A DNA stretch of 64,000 nucleotides from Pseudarthrobacter phenanthrenivorans Sphe3 (GCF_000189535.1 NC_015146.1:62001-126000); one strand, 5' to 3'. Shown: positions 19,018-28,018, numbered from the stretch's first letter. Notes: generated from the letters alone by a model not told the origin. Made by a program: numbers and translations.

Positions 19018-20481
19018 ATGACAGATCAGACCAGCGTTATCCAGGACGTGCAGCGCGGCATGATTCCTGCACACATTTACAACGATAAGGAGATCTTCGA
19101 GCTCGAAAAGGAGCGCCTATTCGGACGGAGTTGGCTCTTCGTTGCCCACGAGTCCGAGGTGCCCGAAGCCGGCGACTACGTAGTGCGCCGTGTGCTCGAA
19201 GATTCATTCATCATTTCCCGAGACGAAAAGGGCGAGATCCGTGCTCTCTTTAACATGTGCCTCCACCGGGGAATGCAGGTCTGCCGGGCCGAGATGGGAA
19301 ACGCCTCGCATTTCCGCTGCCCCTACCACGGCTGGTCCTACCGCAACGATGGGCGCATCGTGGGTCTGCCGTTCCACAAAGAGGCCTACGGTGGGGAAGA
19401 AGGCTTCAAGAAAAAAGGCCAGACCCTGCTCCCTGCTCCTTCTCTGGGGGTATACAACGGTCTGATTTTCATCAGCCTTGACCCTGACGCGGAACCCCTT
19501 GAGGACTTCCTGGGCGACTTCAAGTTCTACATGGATTACTACACCAAGCAAAGCGCTGACGGCATCGAACTCCGGGGCCCCCAGCGGTGGCGGGTCAAAG
19601 CGAACTGGAAGATCGGCGCCGAAAACTTCGCTGGCGACATGTACCACACTCCCCAAACGCACACGTCAGTTGTTGAAATCGGTCTCTTCCGCGAACCCAA
19701 GGCTGAGAAGCGCAAGGATGGAACAACCTACTGGGCCGGCAACGGCGGCGGTACCACCTACAAGCTCCCCGAGGGCACCTTGGAGGACCGGCTTCGCTAT
19801 GTCGGCTACCCCGACGACATGATCGCGCGGATGAAGGAGCAATGGAGCCAGGAGCAGCTCGATGTAGTCGGCAAGGACGGATTCATGGTCTCGGCCGCAT
19901 CGGTCTTCCCAAACATGAGCTTCGTCCACAACTGGCCGCGCGTAGAGGAGGATTCCGACGATGTCCTGCCGTTTATCTCCATCCGCCAATGGCAGCCCAT
20001 CAGCGAAGACGAGACCGAGATCGTCTCGTGGTTTGCCGTGGACAAGAACGCGTCTGAGGAGTTCAAGGCCCTTTCGTACAAGGCATATCTCATGTGCTTT
20101 GGCAGCGGCGGCATGTTTGAACAAGACGACGTTGAAAACTGGGTCTCATTGACCAGCACGGCGGGCGGCCCTATGGCCCGCCGCCTCCTGCTCAACAGCC
20201 GGATGGGCATGCTGGAAAACGGGCAGAACGTCGTAGAACCCCTGACCTCAGATGAGTATTCAGGACCAGGTTCCACGCGGGTCGGCTACAGCGAATACAA
20301 CCAGCGTGAACTCCTGCTGCGGTGGGCTGATCACCTCGAACGCCCGATGGAGAAAGCGGCCCAGCTGCACGTCGGAACCGATCCTATTCAGGCACCCGCG
20401 GCTGCCGAGGCGGATCCTTCACCGGCCGCCGTCGGGAGCACCGCCATCCCGGCCGACCAGATCCTCACAAAGGAGGCCTAG
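19018..20481 (+). CDS. Rieske non-heme iron dioxygenase, large (alpha) subunit
   Basis: A 487-residue ring-hydroxylating oxygenase. The Rieske [2Fe-2S] ligands are Cys81-x-His83 and Cys101-x2-His104. The mononuclear iron site is His210, His215 and the Asp370/Asp371 pair, with the bridging Asp207 in ENFAGDMYHTPQTH. The ATG at 19018 follows GAAGGAG. The gene is followed by its small subunit, a small unknown gene, a ferredoxin and a reductase, a complete three-component system. Gene order and size fit a phthalate 3,4-dioxygenase-type (PhtAa/PadAa) enzyme, but the substrate is not proved. Confidence 0.88.
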   Translation: MTDQTSVIQDVQRGMIPAHIYNDKEIFELEKERLFGRSWLFVAHESEVPEAGDYVVRRVLEDSFIISRDEKGEIRALFNMCLHRGMQVCRAEMGNASHFRCPYHGWSYRNDGRIVGLPFHKEAYGGEEGFKKKGQTLLPAPSLGVYNGLIFISLDPDAEPLEDFLGDFKFYMDYYTKQSADGIELRGPQRWRVKANWKIGAENFAGDMYHTPQTHTSVVEIGLFREPKAEKRKDGTTYWAGNGGGTTYKLPEGTLEDRLRYVGYPDDMIARMKEQWSQEQLDVVGKDGFMVSAASVFPNMSFVHNWPRVEEDSDDVLPFISIRQWQPISEDETEIVSWFAVDKNASEEFKALSYKAYLMCFGSGGMFEQDDVENWVSLTSTAGGPMARRLLLNSRMGMLENGQNVVEPLTSDEYSGPGSTRVGYSEYNQRELLLRWADHLERPMEKAAQLHVGTDPIQAPAAAEADPSPAAVGSTAIPADQILTKEA

Positions 20482-20484
20482 GCC

Positions 20485-21084
20485 ATGAGCGTTGAAACCG
20501 ATCGCAACGGCAAGACCCTTTCGGAGCAGTCTGTCCTCGGTGGCCATGCCCCACGCACACAGAGGATAGGGGAATCCCTCCCGTTCGATGATGCACTCCA
20601 CCTTCAAGCGCACCGTTGGCTGGTTGACGAAGCCTACCTTCTGGACGCCCAGGACTATGACGCATGGATGGCACGGATTGCTGAAGACGTGCATTATCTT
20701 ATGCCCGTCCGGGTGACGACCGCCCTGGGCGCCGGCTATAGCACGTCCCCTGGTATGGCCCATCTTGATGAAAACAGGTACTCGCTCAGCCGGCGGGTAG
20801 CCCGGTTTGCCACAGAGCATGCCTGGACCGAAGACCCCCCCTCACGGTTGCGCCACTACATCACGAACGTTCGGACATTCCGCACAGACAACCCGAATGA
20901 AATCATCGTTGATTCGGCGGTGCTGCTCTTCCGCAGCAGGGGCGATGTACGGGAGGCCGCCACGGTGTCCGCCGGACGTGAGGACCTTCTGCGCCGCACC
21001 GGTACCGGATGGGAGCTGGCACGCCGGACCATCATGGTGGATGAGTCGGTTATCCGCATGCAGAATCTGGCCATATTCCTATGA
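20485..21084 (+). CDS. Rieske dioxygenase, small (beta) subunit
   Basis: A 199-residue protein of the ring-hydroxylating dioxygenase beta-subunit (SnoaL/NTF2-like) family. It has the characteristic AHRWLVDEAYLLDAQDYDAW start of the fold and SRLRHYITNVRTFRTDNP in the middle. It has no metal site and stabilises the alpha3beta3 hexamer. It begins 3 bp after the alpha subunit stop with AAGGAGG overlapping the end of the alpha gene, and its stop overlaps the next gene by 4 bp. Confidence 0.88.
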   Translation: MSVETDRNGKTLSEQSVLGGHAPRTQRIGESLPFDDALHLQAHRWLVDEAYLLDAQDYDAWMARIAEDVHYLMPVRVTTALGAGYSTSPGMAHLDENRYSLSRRVARFATEHAWTEDPPSRLRHYITNVRTFRTDNPNEIIVDSAVLLFRSRGDVREAATVSAGREDLLRRTGTGWELARRTIMVDESVIRMQNLAIFL

Positions 21085-21419
21085 AAATTGGTTGGGAAGG
21101 CGAGGAAGAAGACCGCCTTGCCGCCATTCGCGCGGCAGAGGAACGCGTCCGGCTGGAAGCGCATGCCACTGGCGCTCCGATCGTGATTGCCAATGAGTTT
21201 GCCGAGGTGCACATCACAAGGGTGGAGACCCGCAATGGCTCCCGGCTGATGATCAAATCCCCGCGCTCCGCGCAGTGGGTTTCTTTGTGCCCGCTGGAAC
21301 TCGAGGCGCTGACATGGCAGGCACCGGCAACGTTTTCGGCCATGATCGGAAATCCATTCGGTCCGCTCATCGCCGAGGATGAACGACCGCCCCAATTCAA
21401 GAAGAACAGCAACACTTAG
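21081..21419 (+). CDS. Small conserved protein of the dioxygenase operon, unknown function
   Basis: A 112-residue acidic protein with no cysteines for a metal cluster other than one Cys in WVSLCPLELEALTW, no signal peptide and no membrane segment. It starts by ATGA overlap with the beta subunit gene and ends 16 bp before the ferredoxin start, so it is clearly translated with the dioxygenase genes. I do not recognise the family. Its position between the oxygenase subunits and the ferredoxin suggests an assembly or accessory role, which is only an inference. Confidence 0.7.
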   Translation: MKIGWEGEEEDRLAAIRAAEERVRLEAHATGAPIVIANEFAEVHITRVETRNGSRLMIKSPRSAQWVSLCPLELEALTWQAPATFSAMIGNPFGPLIAEDERPPQFKKNSNT

Positions 21420-21435
21420 GCCAAGGAGTTTGAGC

Positions 21436-21630
21436 ATGCCAGTCGTAAAAGCAGACCTAGCAGCCTGCCAAGGGTACGCCAACTGCGTTGTCGGGGCGAC
21501 CGATTATTTTGATCTGGATGACGACGGGATCGTAGTCCTCCTCAAGACTGAAGTACCCGAGGCTGACCGAGCCCGGGTCGTGGAGGCAGCCCGCAGCTGC
21601 CCCGTTTCCGCCCTGATAGTGGAGGACTAA
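21436..21630 (+). CDS. 3Fe-4S ferredoxin of the dioxygenase system
   Basis: A 64-residue ferredoxin. The cysteine spacing (Cys11, Cys17 and a late Cys-Pro near residue 54) is the same as in 1338-1529, expected for a [3Fe-4S] cluster. The ATG at 21436 is preceded by AAGGAG at 21423-21428. The reductase starts directly after its stop. It most likely delivers electrons from that reductase to the Rieske centre of the alpha subunit. Single [3Fe-4S] ferredoxins replace the more usual Rieske ferredoxin in the Gram-positive phthalate dioxygenases. Confidence 0.88.
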   Translation: MPVVKADLAACQGYANCVVGATDYFDLDDDGIVVLLKTEVPEADRARVVEAARSCPVSALIVED

Positions 21631-22863
21631 TTGAATACAGTAACTGTCATCGTGGGCTCCTCCATCGGGGGCGTGCGGACGGCACAGTCCCTACGCCTGG
21701 AGGGATACGAAGGACGTATCGTTCTCGTCGGTGAAGAAACGGAACTGCCCTACGACAAGCCGCCGTTGTCTAAAACCGTCCTGGCAGGTACAGCAACTGA
21801 AGCCTCCATCTGCCTACTGGACCGCGACCAAGCCCAGGAATTAGGAATAGAGCTGCAACTTGGACGTGCAGCAACCGGGATCGACATCGCAGGAAACCTG
21901 CTGAATCTGCAAGGTCAGGAAGCTCTGCACTTCGACAACCTGGTCGTAGCCACAGGCGCCTCCGCCCGCCCATCGCCGTGGGGGCAGCGGCCTGGCATCC
22001 ACGTTCTTCGCACCCTCGACGACGGCCGCAGCCTCCGTGCGGACCTCGCAAAGGGCGGACATCTGGCTGTTGTCGGGGCAGGTTTTATCGGCGCCGAAGC
22101 CGCGGCGACAGCGCGGGCGCTGGGTCTGGAAGTGACAGTTATTGACCCACTCCCGATCCCTATGAGCCGCATCTTCAACGCGGAAGTCGGGCAGTGGTTC
22201 GGAGACCTTCACAGTAGCAATGGCGTGAAGACAATCTTTGGTACCGGAGTCGAGGCCATCGACGGCGAACAGGGTTCTTTCGCCCTGCGGCTTACCAACG
22301 GTCAGAACCTAGAGGCCGCCACAATTCTGGTCGGCATTGGCGCCGTTCCCAACGACGCCTGGCTCGGTTCTTCGGGTCTGCTCGTGGACAACGGTCTGGT
22401 GCTCGACGAATACTGCCGCACCGTGGACGCCCCGCATGTCTATGGCGTCGGCGACGTTGCACGATGGCGGCACCAAAAACATGGCGAAGATATCCGAATC
22501 GAGCACTGGACAAACGCCGTCGAGCAGGCCGCGTGTGTCGCTTACAACATCACGCATCCGGAGACTCCCCGCGCCTACACTCCCGTCGAATACGTCTGGA
22601 GTGACCAACACGATTGGAAGATCCAGGTGGTCGGCCGGGTAGGCGGAAACGCTGAACACGTTATCATCGGGCATCCGGAAGTTCACGGACGCTTCGCCGC
22701 TCTCTATACGGTCGACGGTATCAACCTGAGCGGTGCCGCCATCGTCAACTGGCCTAAGGCGCTTCTGGCCTGCCGCCGTGGGATGGGTACGGGAGTCACG
22801 GTCCAGGAACTGCGGGAAAAACTCGAACCAATGCTGAACCCCCAGCCCCTGACGGCATCATGA
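21631..22863 (+). CDS. FAD-dependent ferredoxin reductase of the dioxygenase system
   Basis: A 410-residue NAD(P)H:ferredoxin reductase with a first dinucleotide fold at the N-terminus (VIVGSSIGGVRTAQSLRLEG), the PYDKPPLSK motif, a second fold (VVGAGFIGAEAAATAR) and the late GVGDVA. The TTG start immediately follows the ferredoxin TAA, with GGAGG inside the end of the ferredoxin gene. It is a paralog of 1555-2796. It overlaps the class II aldolase gene by 4 bp. Confidence 0.9.
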   Translation: MNTVTVIVGSSIGGVRTAQSLRLEGYEGRIVLVGEETELPYDKPPLSKTVLAGTATEASICLLDRDQAQELGIELQLGRAATGIDIAGNLLNLQGQEALHFDNLVVATGASARPSPWGQRPGIHVLRTLDDGRSLRADLAKGGHLAVVGAGFIGAEAAATARALGLEVTVIDPLPIPMSRIFNAEVGQWFGDLHSSNGVKTIFGTGVEAIDGEQGSFALRLTNGQNLEAATILVGIGAVPNDAWLGSSGLLVDNGLVLDEYCRTVDAPHVYGVGDVARWRHQKHGEDIRIEHWTNAVEQAACVAYNITHPETPRAYTPVEYVWSDQHDWKIQVVGRVGGNAEHVIIGHPEVHGRFAALYTVDGINLSGAAIVNWPKALLACRRGMGTGVTVQELREKLEPMLNPQPLTAS

Positions 22864-23609
22864 TGGAACAGAGTCAGCCACCCCTGACACATGCAGGGGA
22901 GAGGGAAGCGATTGCTTTGGCATGCCGTGTGCTGGCACACCGTGGCCTGGCAGACGGCATCCTCGGCCATATCAGCCTTCGAATCGGCGAGAATAAATCG
23001 CTCGTCCGCTGCAGGGGTCCCCGGGAGCGGGGATTGGCATTCACTGAAGCCGCCGACATCCGCTTGGTGGACCTTGACGGCAATCCCGCTGCTGAAGGCG
23101 AACTGGAAGGGGGATACACCGTGCCCAACGAGCTTCCCCTCCACACCGAGCTGTTACGACAACGCCAAGACATCAACGCGGTCGTCCACGCGCACCCGCC
23201 ACGGGTCGTCGCAGCTGACCTCGCCGGGCTTGGCGTCCGCCCGATCGTCGGAGCCTTCGATATTCCCGGCACCCGCCTGGCAGCAGGCGGGGTACCCGTG
23301 TATCCCCGAGGGGTTCTGATCAGGAACCGCCAGTTGGCGACGGAAATGCTCCACGCTATGGGTGACCGCCCTGTGGTGCTGCTCCGCGGACACGGGCTGA
23401 CCAGCGCCGCGGAGACAGTAGAGCAAGCGGTGCTTCAGGCAATCAGCGTAGATATTCTGGCAGGATTGTCGCTTCAGGTCACGGCAGCGGGGGGAACGCT
23501 CAAAGACCTTCCGGACTCGGACATGGCGGAACTGCCAGACCTCGGCGGGTCGTTCAACACGCAAACGGCATGGAGACACGAACTGGCTCGGATGAACGCT
23601 GCGTGGTGA
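22860..23609 (+). CDS. Class II aldolase/adducin-family protein, candidate dihydroxyphthalate-type decarboxylase
   Basis: A 249-residue zinc-dependent class II aldolase-fold protein. Metal and catalytic residues appear as Glu91 (PNELPLHTE), His110 and His112 (VVHAHPP) and His178 (LLRGHGLT). The fold includes L-fuculose-phosphate aldolase and, in phthalate operons, the 3,4-dihydroxyphthalate decarboxylase PhtC/PadC. The position just after the reductase and before an IclR gene fits the decarboxylase. A sugar-phosphate aldolase is the main alternative and is less likely in this context. Confidence 0.75.
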   Translation: MMEQSQPPLTHAGEREAIALACRVLAHRGLADGILGHISLRIGENKSLVRCRGPRERGLAFTEAADIRLVDLDGNPAAEGELEGGYTVPNELPLHTELLRQRQDINAVVHAHPPRVVAADLAGLGVRPIVGAFDIPGTRLAAGGVPVYPRGVLIRNRQLATEMLHAMGDRPVVLLRGHGLTSAAETVEQAVLQAISVDILAGLSLQVTAAGGTLKDLPDSDMAELPDLGGSFNTQTAWRHELARMNAAW

Positions 23610-23644
23610 AGCTAGCCGACAGGAGAATACAGACACCCCCACCC

Positions 23645-24457
23645 ATGCTGGGTACGATATCAGGCATGCAATCTACAGATACGGACGCCGCGTCCAAGTA
23701 CGGTCCGCCGCCACAGTACCCCATCGAATCTGTTGACAATGCATTGCGACTGCTCCTCCTATTCAAAACCCAGCCCAGCATCCGGTTAACAGATGCGAGC
23801 AACTATCTCGGTGTCGCATCGTCGACAGCGCACAGGCTTATGGGTATGTTGCTTTACCGAGGTTTCGTGCGGCAAAACCCCGCTACTCGCGCCTATGAGC
23901 CAGGCCAGGCGCTCAGCTCCATCGCCTTCGCCATCAGACGCCAGGTGGACATAAGAACCCTCGCTCGTCCTGTCCTCGAACAGCTGTTCCAACAAACCGG
24001 GGAAACGGTCCACTTCGCCAGGCTCGAGAGGACAGACGCCCAATTCCTTGATGCCATTGAAAGCTCAAGGGCAGTTCGAGTGGGCTCCCGCCAAGGCCTC
24101 ACGTTGCCCGCAAACTGCACGGCTACAGGAAAAGCGATGCTGAGCCGACTCACTCAAGAGCAGCTATGGGCCCTGTACCCTAACCAGGAACTCCCCGGCC
24201 TAACGGGAAATTCAATAACGTCACGGGCCGATCTTGAAGCCGAACTTGACAAAATTCGGCGCATGGGCTACGCGACAAGCGAAGAAGAAAGCGAAGACGG
24301 CGTAACCTCCGTTGCCGTATCGATCACGGGGCCAAGTGGCACGCTTTACGGAATCAATGTATCGGTGCCGGCCCACCGGATGTCGGACAAGCTGCGCGCC
24401 GAACTTGGGGGAATGATCCGCGTCGCCGCTGAAAATTTGCAAGGCCTGCTGCTTTAG
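23645..24457 (+). CDS. IclR-family transcriptional regulator
   Basis: A 270-residue regulator with an N-terminal winged HTH (NALRLLLLFKTQPSIRLTD; VASSTAHRLMGMLLYRGFV) and a C-terminal IclR effector-binding domain (TGETVHFARLERTDAQF; NCTATGKAMLSRL). The start may be 23645 or the ATG at 23666; neither has a strong ribosome-binding site. It is encoded just downstream of, and in line with, the catabolic genes, and it probably controls them in response to the substrate or an intermediate. Activator or repressor cannot be told. Confidence 0.87.
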   Translation: MLGTISGMQSTDTDAASKYGPPPQYPIESVDNALRLLLLFKTQPSIRLTDASNYLGVASSTAHRLMGMLLYRGFVRQNPATRAYEPGQALSSIAFAIRRQVDIRTLARPVLEQLFQQTGETVHFARLERTDAQFLDAIESSRAVRVGSRQGLTLPANCTATGKAMLSRLTQEQLWALYPNQELPGLTGNSITSRADLEAELDKIRRMGYATSEEESEDGVTSVAVSITGPSGTLYGINVSVPAHRMSDKLRAELGGMIRVAAENLQGLLL

Positions 24458-24772
24458 CCGGCCGCAACCCGTAATGCGGTCGGTCCCGCTTGCTACTCCA
24501 GTCGCCCGTTGATCTTTAATCCTCCACCAAGGTGACCCTGATGCCTTGTCCCTGAGATGATACAGATGGCGCAGGGCGGACGTAGTTGGTTGCTGTAAAC
24601 GTGAACCAATCAGCGGCGCGCCGCGAAGGGATCCCTTCCTCGTTGTCGGCCCCGTCATCAGTGGCCCCAGCCGCGGCCGGAGTTGAATTGAGCGGACACT
24701 TCACTCCACAGAAACCAACAGCATCACTCGCACGGGACATATCTGATTCCACTCAGTCATCTTGGAGAAAGG
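24458..24772. other. Region without recognised intact gene
   Basis: No convincing gene was found after the IclR gene. Some sequence immediately before 24773 may be the decayed 5' end of the Nudix gene: a frame ending ELRQASVAI joins the Nudix frame after a one-base shift near 24818. Confidence 0.4.
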
Positions 24773-24934
24773 ATGCAGGAAGGATGCAGGAACTGCGGCA
24801 GGCTTCAGTCGCTATACCTTCATAACAGGGACGAGAAGGGGAATCTTCGCTTGGTGCTGATCAAACGATCAAACCATGGACAACATGGAAGCCAGATTTC
24901 TCTGCCTGGGGGCAACAGGGAACCACGTGACGAA
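24773..24934 (+). pseudogene. Nudix hydrolase, 5' half (split by the mer-carrying element)
   Basis: The frame reads DEKGNLRLVLIKRSNHGQHG and QISLPGGNREPRDE, the N-terminal part of a CoA-pyrophosphatase-like Nudix domain up to the start of the Nudix box. It stops at the DNA carrying the IS21-like element. The other half (TVILTALREIIEELGLSTKQ) is at 29825-29941. Joining GACGAA (24929-24934) to ACTGTC gives the expected twelve residues between GG and ALRE. A one-base frameshift upstream (near 24818) suggests the gene was already decaying. Confidence 0.75.
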
Positions 24935-25145
24935 GGTGCTTGGGGCACCGCCTGATTGTGTCAACGTGATCGGAGCCCACTAGGACGGCCCGAACGGTAC
25001 CCACCCGTCGGACGTCCGGGGATGATGTTGTGAGGGTGTCTAGGGGTTCTTGGCGTGGTTTCTGGGTCTGTGAAAACACTGCCGCGGGTTGGGACGATAC
25101 CCGGGGTCCCGGTTGTTGGAAGCTGGCGTCTGGCGGAGTAGTGCG

Positions 25146-25538
25146 TCAGAGGTAGCTGCAGATTTGTTCGGGATCGCAGCTTGCGTCGGTCCCGGACGCG
25201 GCAGTGGCGTGAAGGCCGGCGACGATGGATCGCAGCGCCATTAGTTCAGAAATCTGGTGGTCCAGTTCGGCCAGCTGGTTGGAGAGAAGGTCTTGGACGT
25301 GGGCGCAGGGGGCTTCTCCGGCGTCACGGAGGCTAAGAATTTCGCGTATTTGGGTCAGGGCGAGGCCTGCGGCCCGTCCGCGGCGGATGAATTCGAGCCT
25401 GGCCACGGAGTCGTCATGGTAGTCCCGGTAGCCGTTAGAGGATCTTTTCGCTGCCGGGAGAAGCCCGCTGTCCTCGTAGAAACGCAGCGTCTTGGTTGTC
25501 ATCCCTGCCGCTGCCGCGGCCTCACCGATACGCATCAT
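25146..25538 (-). CDS. merR: MerR, mercury-responsive regulator
   Basis: A 130-residue MerR-family protein. The N-terminal winged HTH is MRIGEAAAAAGMTTKTLRFY, a dimerisation helix follows, and three cysteines sit in the positions that bind Hg(II) across the dimer: Cys78 (EAPCAHVQ), Cys121 and Cys127 (CDPEQICSYL). The frame is open upstream, but the start at 25538 gives the family N-terminus. It is divergent from merA with the operator-promoter between them, so it probably controls both genes. Confidence 0.88.
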   Translation of the reverse strand: MMRIGEAAAAAGMTTKTLRFYEDSGLLPAAKRSSNGYRDYHDDSVARLEFIRRGRAAGLALTQIREILSLRDAGEAPCAHVQDLLSNQLAELDHQISELMALRSIVAGLHATAASGTDASCDPEQICSYL

Positions 25539-25576
25539 GAACTCATTTCTTAGCAGGCGGCCAGGACGGCGATTCC

Positions 25577-25607
25577 TTGACATTCCAGTGTAGGGGAAGG
25601 TTGAGAA
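25577..25607 (+). promoter_or_regulatory. Candidate MerR operator/promoter of merA
   Basis: TTGACA at 25577-25582 is followed after 19 bp by a weak -10 (TGAGAA, 25602-25607). The long 19-bp spacer is the hallmark of MerR-family promoters. The spacer holds a partial dyad (CATTCC and GGAAGG). It lies between merR (minus) and merA (plus). Confidence 0.5.
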
Positions 25608-25707
25608 TGGGATGCAGAGCTGGTCTTCGGTTGAAGGCTGCACATGGCGGTCGGTTGAGCAACAGGTGTGCTGGCGGCTGCTTCCCTTCCATCTTCAGGA
25701 GTCCCTC

Positions 25708-27150
25708 GTGTCGGCAGCATCTTTCGATTATGACCTGGCCATTATCGGTTCCGGCGGGGCTGCTTTCGCTGCGGCCATCCGGGCAACCAGCCGTGGCAAG
25801 CGGGTGTTGATGGTGGAGCGCAGCACTGTGGGAGGCACGTGCGTGAACACGGGCTGCATCCCGTCCAAGGCCCTGCTGGCCGCCGCGGAAGCCCGCCATG
25901 TCGCCCTCGATGCTTCCGGACGGTTCCCCGGTATCAGCACCTCCGCAGAGCCGGTGGATATGCCCGAACTGGTCGCCGGGAAGCGCTCACTGGTCGAATC
26001 CATGCGGTCAGAGAAGTATGTGGATCTCGCCGCGGGCTATGGATGGAACCTGCAGCGGGGGACGGCGGTGTTCGCCGGAACCGCAGCCGCACCGGTTTTG
26101 AACATCACCGCCCCGGGCGGAACCACCGAGACAGTCAGCGCGGAACACTACCTGGTCGCGACCGGCTCCACCCCCTGGATCCCTGAAGTGCCGGGAATGG
26201 ACGAGGTGGATTATCTGACGTCCACGAGTGCGATGGAGCTGCAGGACGTTCCCGCTTCGATGCTGGTGGTGGGCGGCGGGTATGTGGCGCTGGAGCAGGC
26301 GCAGCTTTTCGCCCGGCTCGGCACGGAGGTGACCATCCTGGTCCGGTCCAAGCTCGCCTCGGCCGAAGAGCCTGAAGCCGGGCATGCCCTCGCCGGTGTC
26401 TTCGCCGATGAGGGCATCCGGGTCGTCCGTCGAGCGACAGCGTCCTCGGTCCGGACCGATGAGGTGTCGGGGGACGTGGTCGTGGATGCTTCCGTCTCAG
26501 GAGGAAACGAGGAATTCAGGGCCGCGCGCCTGCTCATGGCAACAGGCCGGCGCCCGGTCACGGAGGATTTGAACCTTTGCATGGTCGGCGTTGAAACCGG
26601 GGACCGCGGGGAAGTCCTGGTCGACGGGAGCCTTCGCAGTACTAATCCGAGGATCTGGGCCGCGGGTGATGTGACGGGTCACCCGGAGTTCGTTTACGTC
26701 GCCGCCGCGCACGGGGCCCTGATGGTGGAGAACGCCTTTGAGGGTGCCGGGCGTGAGGTCGATTACCGGCACCTGCCCCGGGTCACGTTTACCAGCCCTG
26801 CCCTGGCCGCTGTCGGGATGACGGACAAGGAAGCGAACCAGGCAGGGATCCGGTGCATGTGCCGGGTTCTGCCGCTCAAATTTATCCCTCGCGCGCTGGT
26901 GAACCGTGATACCCGCGGCTTCATCAAGATCGTTGCCGACGCGGACACGGGTCGGATTGTAGGGATCACTGTCGTGGGTAAGGACGCCGGGGACATCGCC
27001 GCCGCAGGGATTTACATTCTGGAGGCCGGGATGACCGTTGATCAGGTCGCGAATCTCTGGAGCCCCTATCTGACCATGGCCGAAGGCATCAAGATAGCAG
27101 CCCAGTCCTTCACTACTGACGTCTCCAAACTGTCCTGTTGCGCGGCATGA
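25708..27150 (+). CDS. merA: MerA, mercuric reductase
   Basis: A 480-residue FAD- and NADPH-dependent oxidoreductase that reduces Hg(II) to Hg(0). The FAD motif GSGGAAFAAA, the redox pair Cys45-x4-Cys50 (GGTCVNTGCIPSK), the NAD fold VVGGGYVALE, the late AAGDVTG and the C-terminal vicinal pair LSCCAA that receives Hg(II) are all present. The N-terminal heavy-metal-binding NmerA domain is absent. The GTG at 25708 is preferred because AGGAG precedes it and the FAD fold follows. No merT, merP or merB was found in the element. Confidence 0.93.
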   Translation: MSAASFDYDLAIIGSGGAAFAAAIRATSRGKRVLMVERSTVGGTCVNTGCIPSKALLAAAEARHVALDASGRFPGISTSAEPVDMPELVAGKRSLVESMRSEKYVDLAAGYGWNLQRGTAVFAGTAAAPVLNITAPGGTTETVSAEHYLVATGSTPWIPEVPGMDEVDYLTSTSAMELQDVPASMLVVGGGYVALEQAQLFARLGTEVTILVRSKLASAEEPEAGHALAGVFADEGIRVVRRATASSVRTDEVSGDVVVDASVSGGNEEFRAARLLMATGRRPVTEDLNLCMVGVETGDRGEVLVDGSLRSTNPRIWAAGDVTGHPEFVYVAAAHGALMVENAFEGAGREVDYRHLPRVTFTSPALAAVGMTDKEANQAGIRCMCRVLPLKFIPRALVNRDTRGFIKIVADADTGRIVGITVVGKDAGDIAAAGIYILEAGMTVDQVANLWSPYLTMAEGIKIAAQSFTTDVSKLSCCAA

Positions 27151-27202
27151 AGTGGTCAACGACAACCTATGTGTTCGTGGGGCGGGCGGCCGCGGCTACC
27201 TT

Positions 27203-28018
27203 TTAGTGCGCGTTCCTTGTCAGGCTGTGGGCGAGGCGGTAGGAATCGGTGCCGGTTTCGATGATGGTGCCGTTGAACGTCAGCCGGTCAACGATCGCGG
27301 CGCAGAGGCGCGGGTCGGTGAATGTCTTGGTCCAGCCGGAGAACGACTCGTTGGAAGCGATGGCGATGGAGTTCTTCTCTTCGCGTTCGGTGAGGACCTG
27401 GAAGAGGAGTTCGGCGCCGCGCCGGTCCAGTTCCATATAGCCGAGCTCGTCAATGCAGAGCAGGTCCACTCGGCCGTATCTGGCGATGGTCTTGGCGAGG
27501 ACTTTGTCGTCGGCGGCTTCGACGAGTTCGTTCACGAGCCGGGTGGCCAAAGTGTATTTGACCCGGTATCCCTTCTCCGCCGCGGCGGTGCCCAGCCCGA
27601 TAAGCAGGTGGGATTTGCCGGTTCCGGAGTCCCCGATCAGGCATAGCGGTGCACCTTTTCGAATCCATTCGCCGGTAGCGAGGGTATGGATGGTAGCGGG
27701 GTTGATGTTCGTGTTCGCGTCGAAATCGAAATCACCGAGCCATTTATCCCGGGGAAAGTTCGCGGCTTTGACGCGTCGGATTGAGGAGCGACGGTCCCGG
27801 TCATCGCATTCGGCCAGCAGCAGCTCGGCCAGGAAGCCTTGGTAAGAGAGTTGTTCCTTCCCCGCGACGGTCAGAGCTTCGTCCAGAACCGCCCGGATGG
27901 TGGGCAGGCGCAATCGGCGGCATGCTTGGTCCACGGCCGCGACCGCGGCCTGCTCAGTCAGACCGCGGCGCCGTCGCAGGGTTGGGGTGATGGTGGTGGC
28001 CGGTGCGGTGGGGCTCAT
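27203..28018 (-). CDS. istB: IS21-family IstB helper ATPase
   Basis: A 271-residue AAA+ ATPase with Walker A GDSGTGKSH and Walker B LLCIDELGY. IstB assists the IstA transposase in target choice and strand transfer. It overlaps istA by 4 bp. The copy is complete, unlike the second istB at 30007-34372. Confidence 0.93.
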   Translation of the reverse strand: MSPTAPATTITPTLRRRRGLTEQAAVAAVDQACRRLRLPTIRAVLDEALTVAGKEQLSYQGFLAELLLAECDDRDRRSSIRRVKAANFPRDKWLGDFDFDANTNINPATIHTLATGEWIRKGAPLCLIGDSGTGKSHLLIGLGTAAAEKGYRVKYTLATRLVNELVEAADDKVLAKTIARYGRVDLLCIDELGYMELDRRGAELLFQVLTEREEKNSIAIASNESFSGWTKTFTDPRLCAAIVDRLTFNGTIIETGTDSYRLAHSLTRNAH

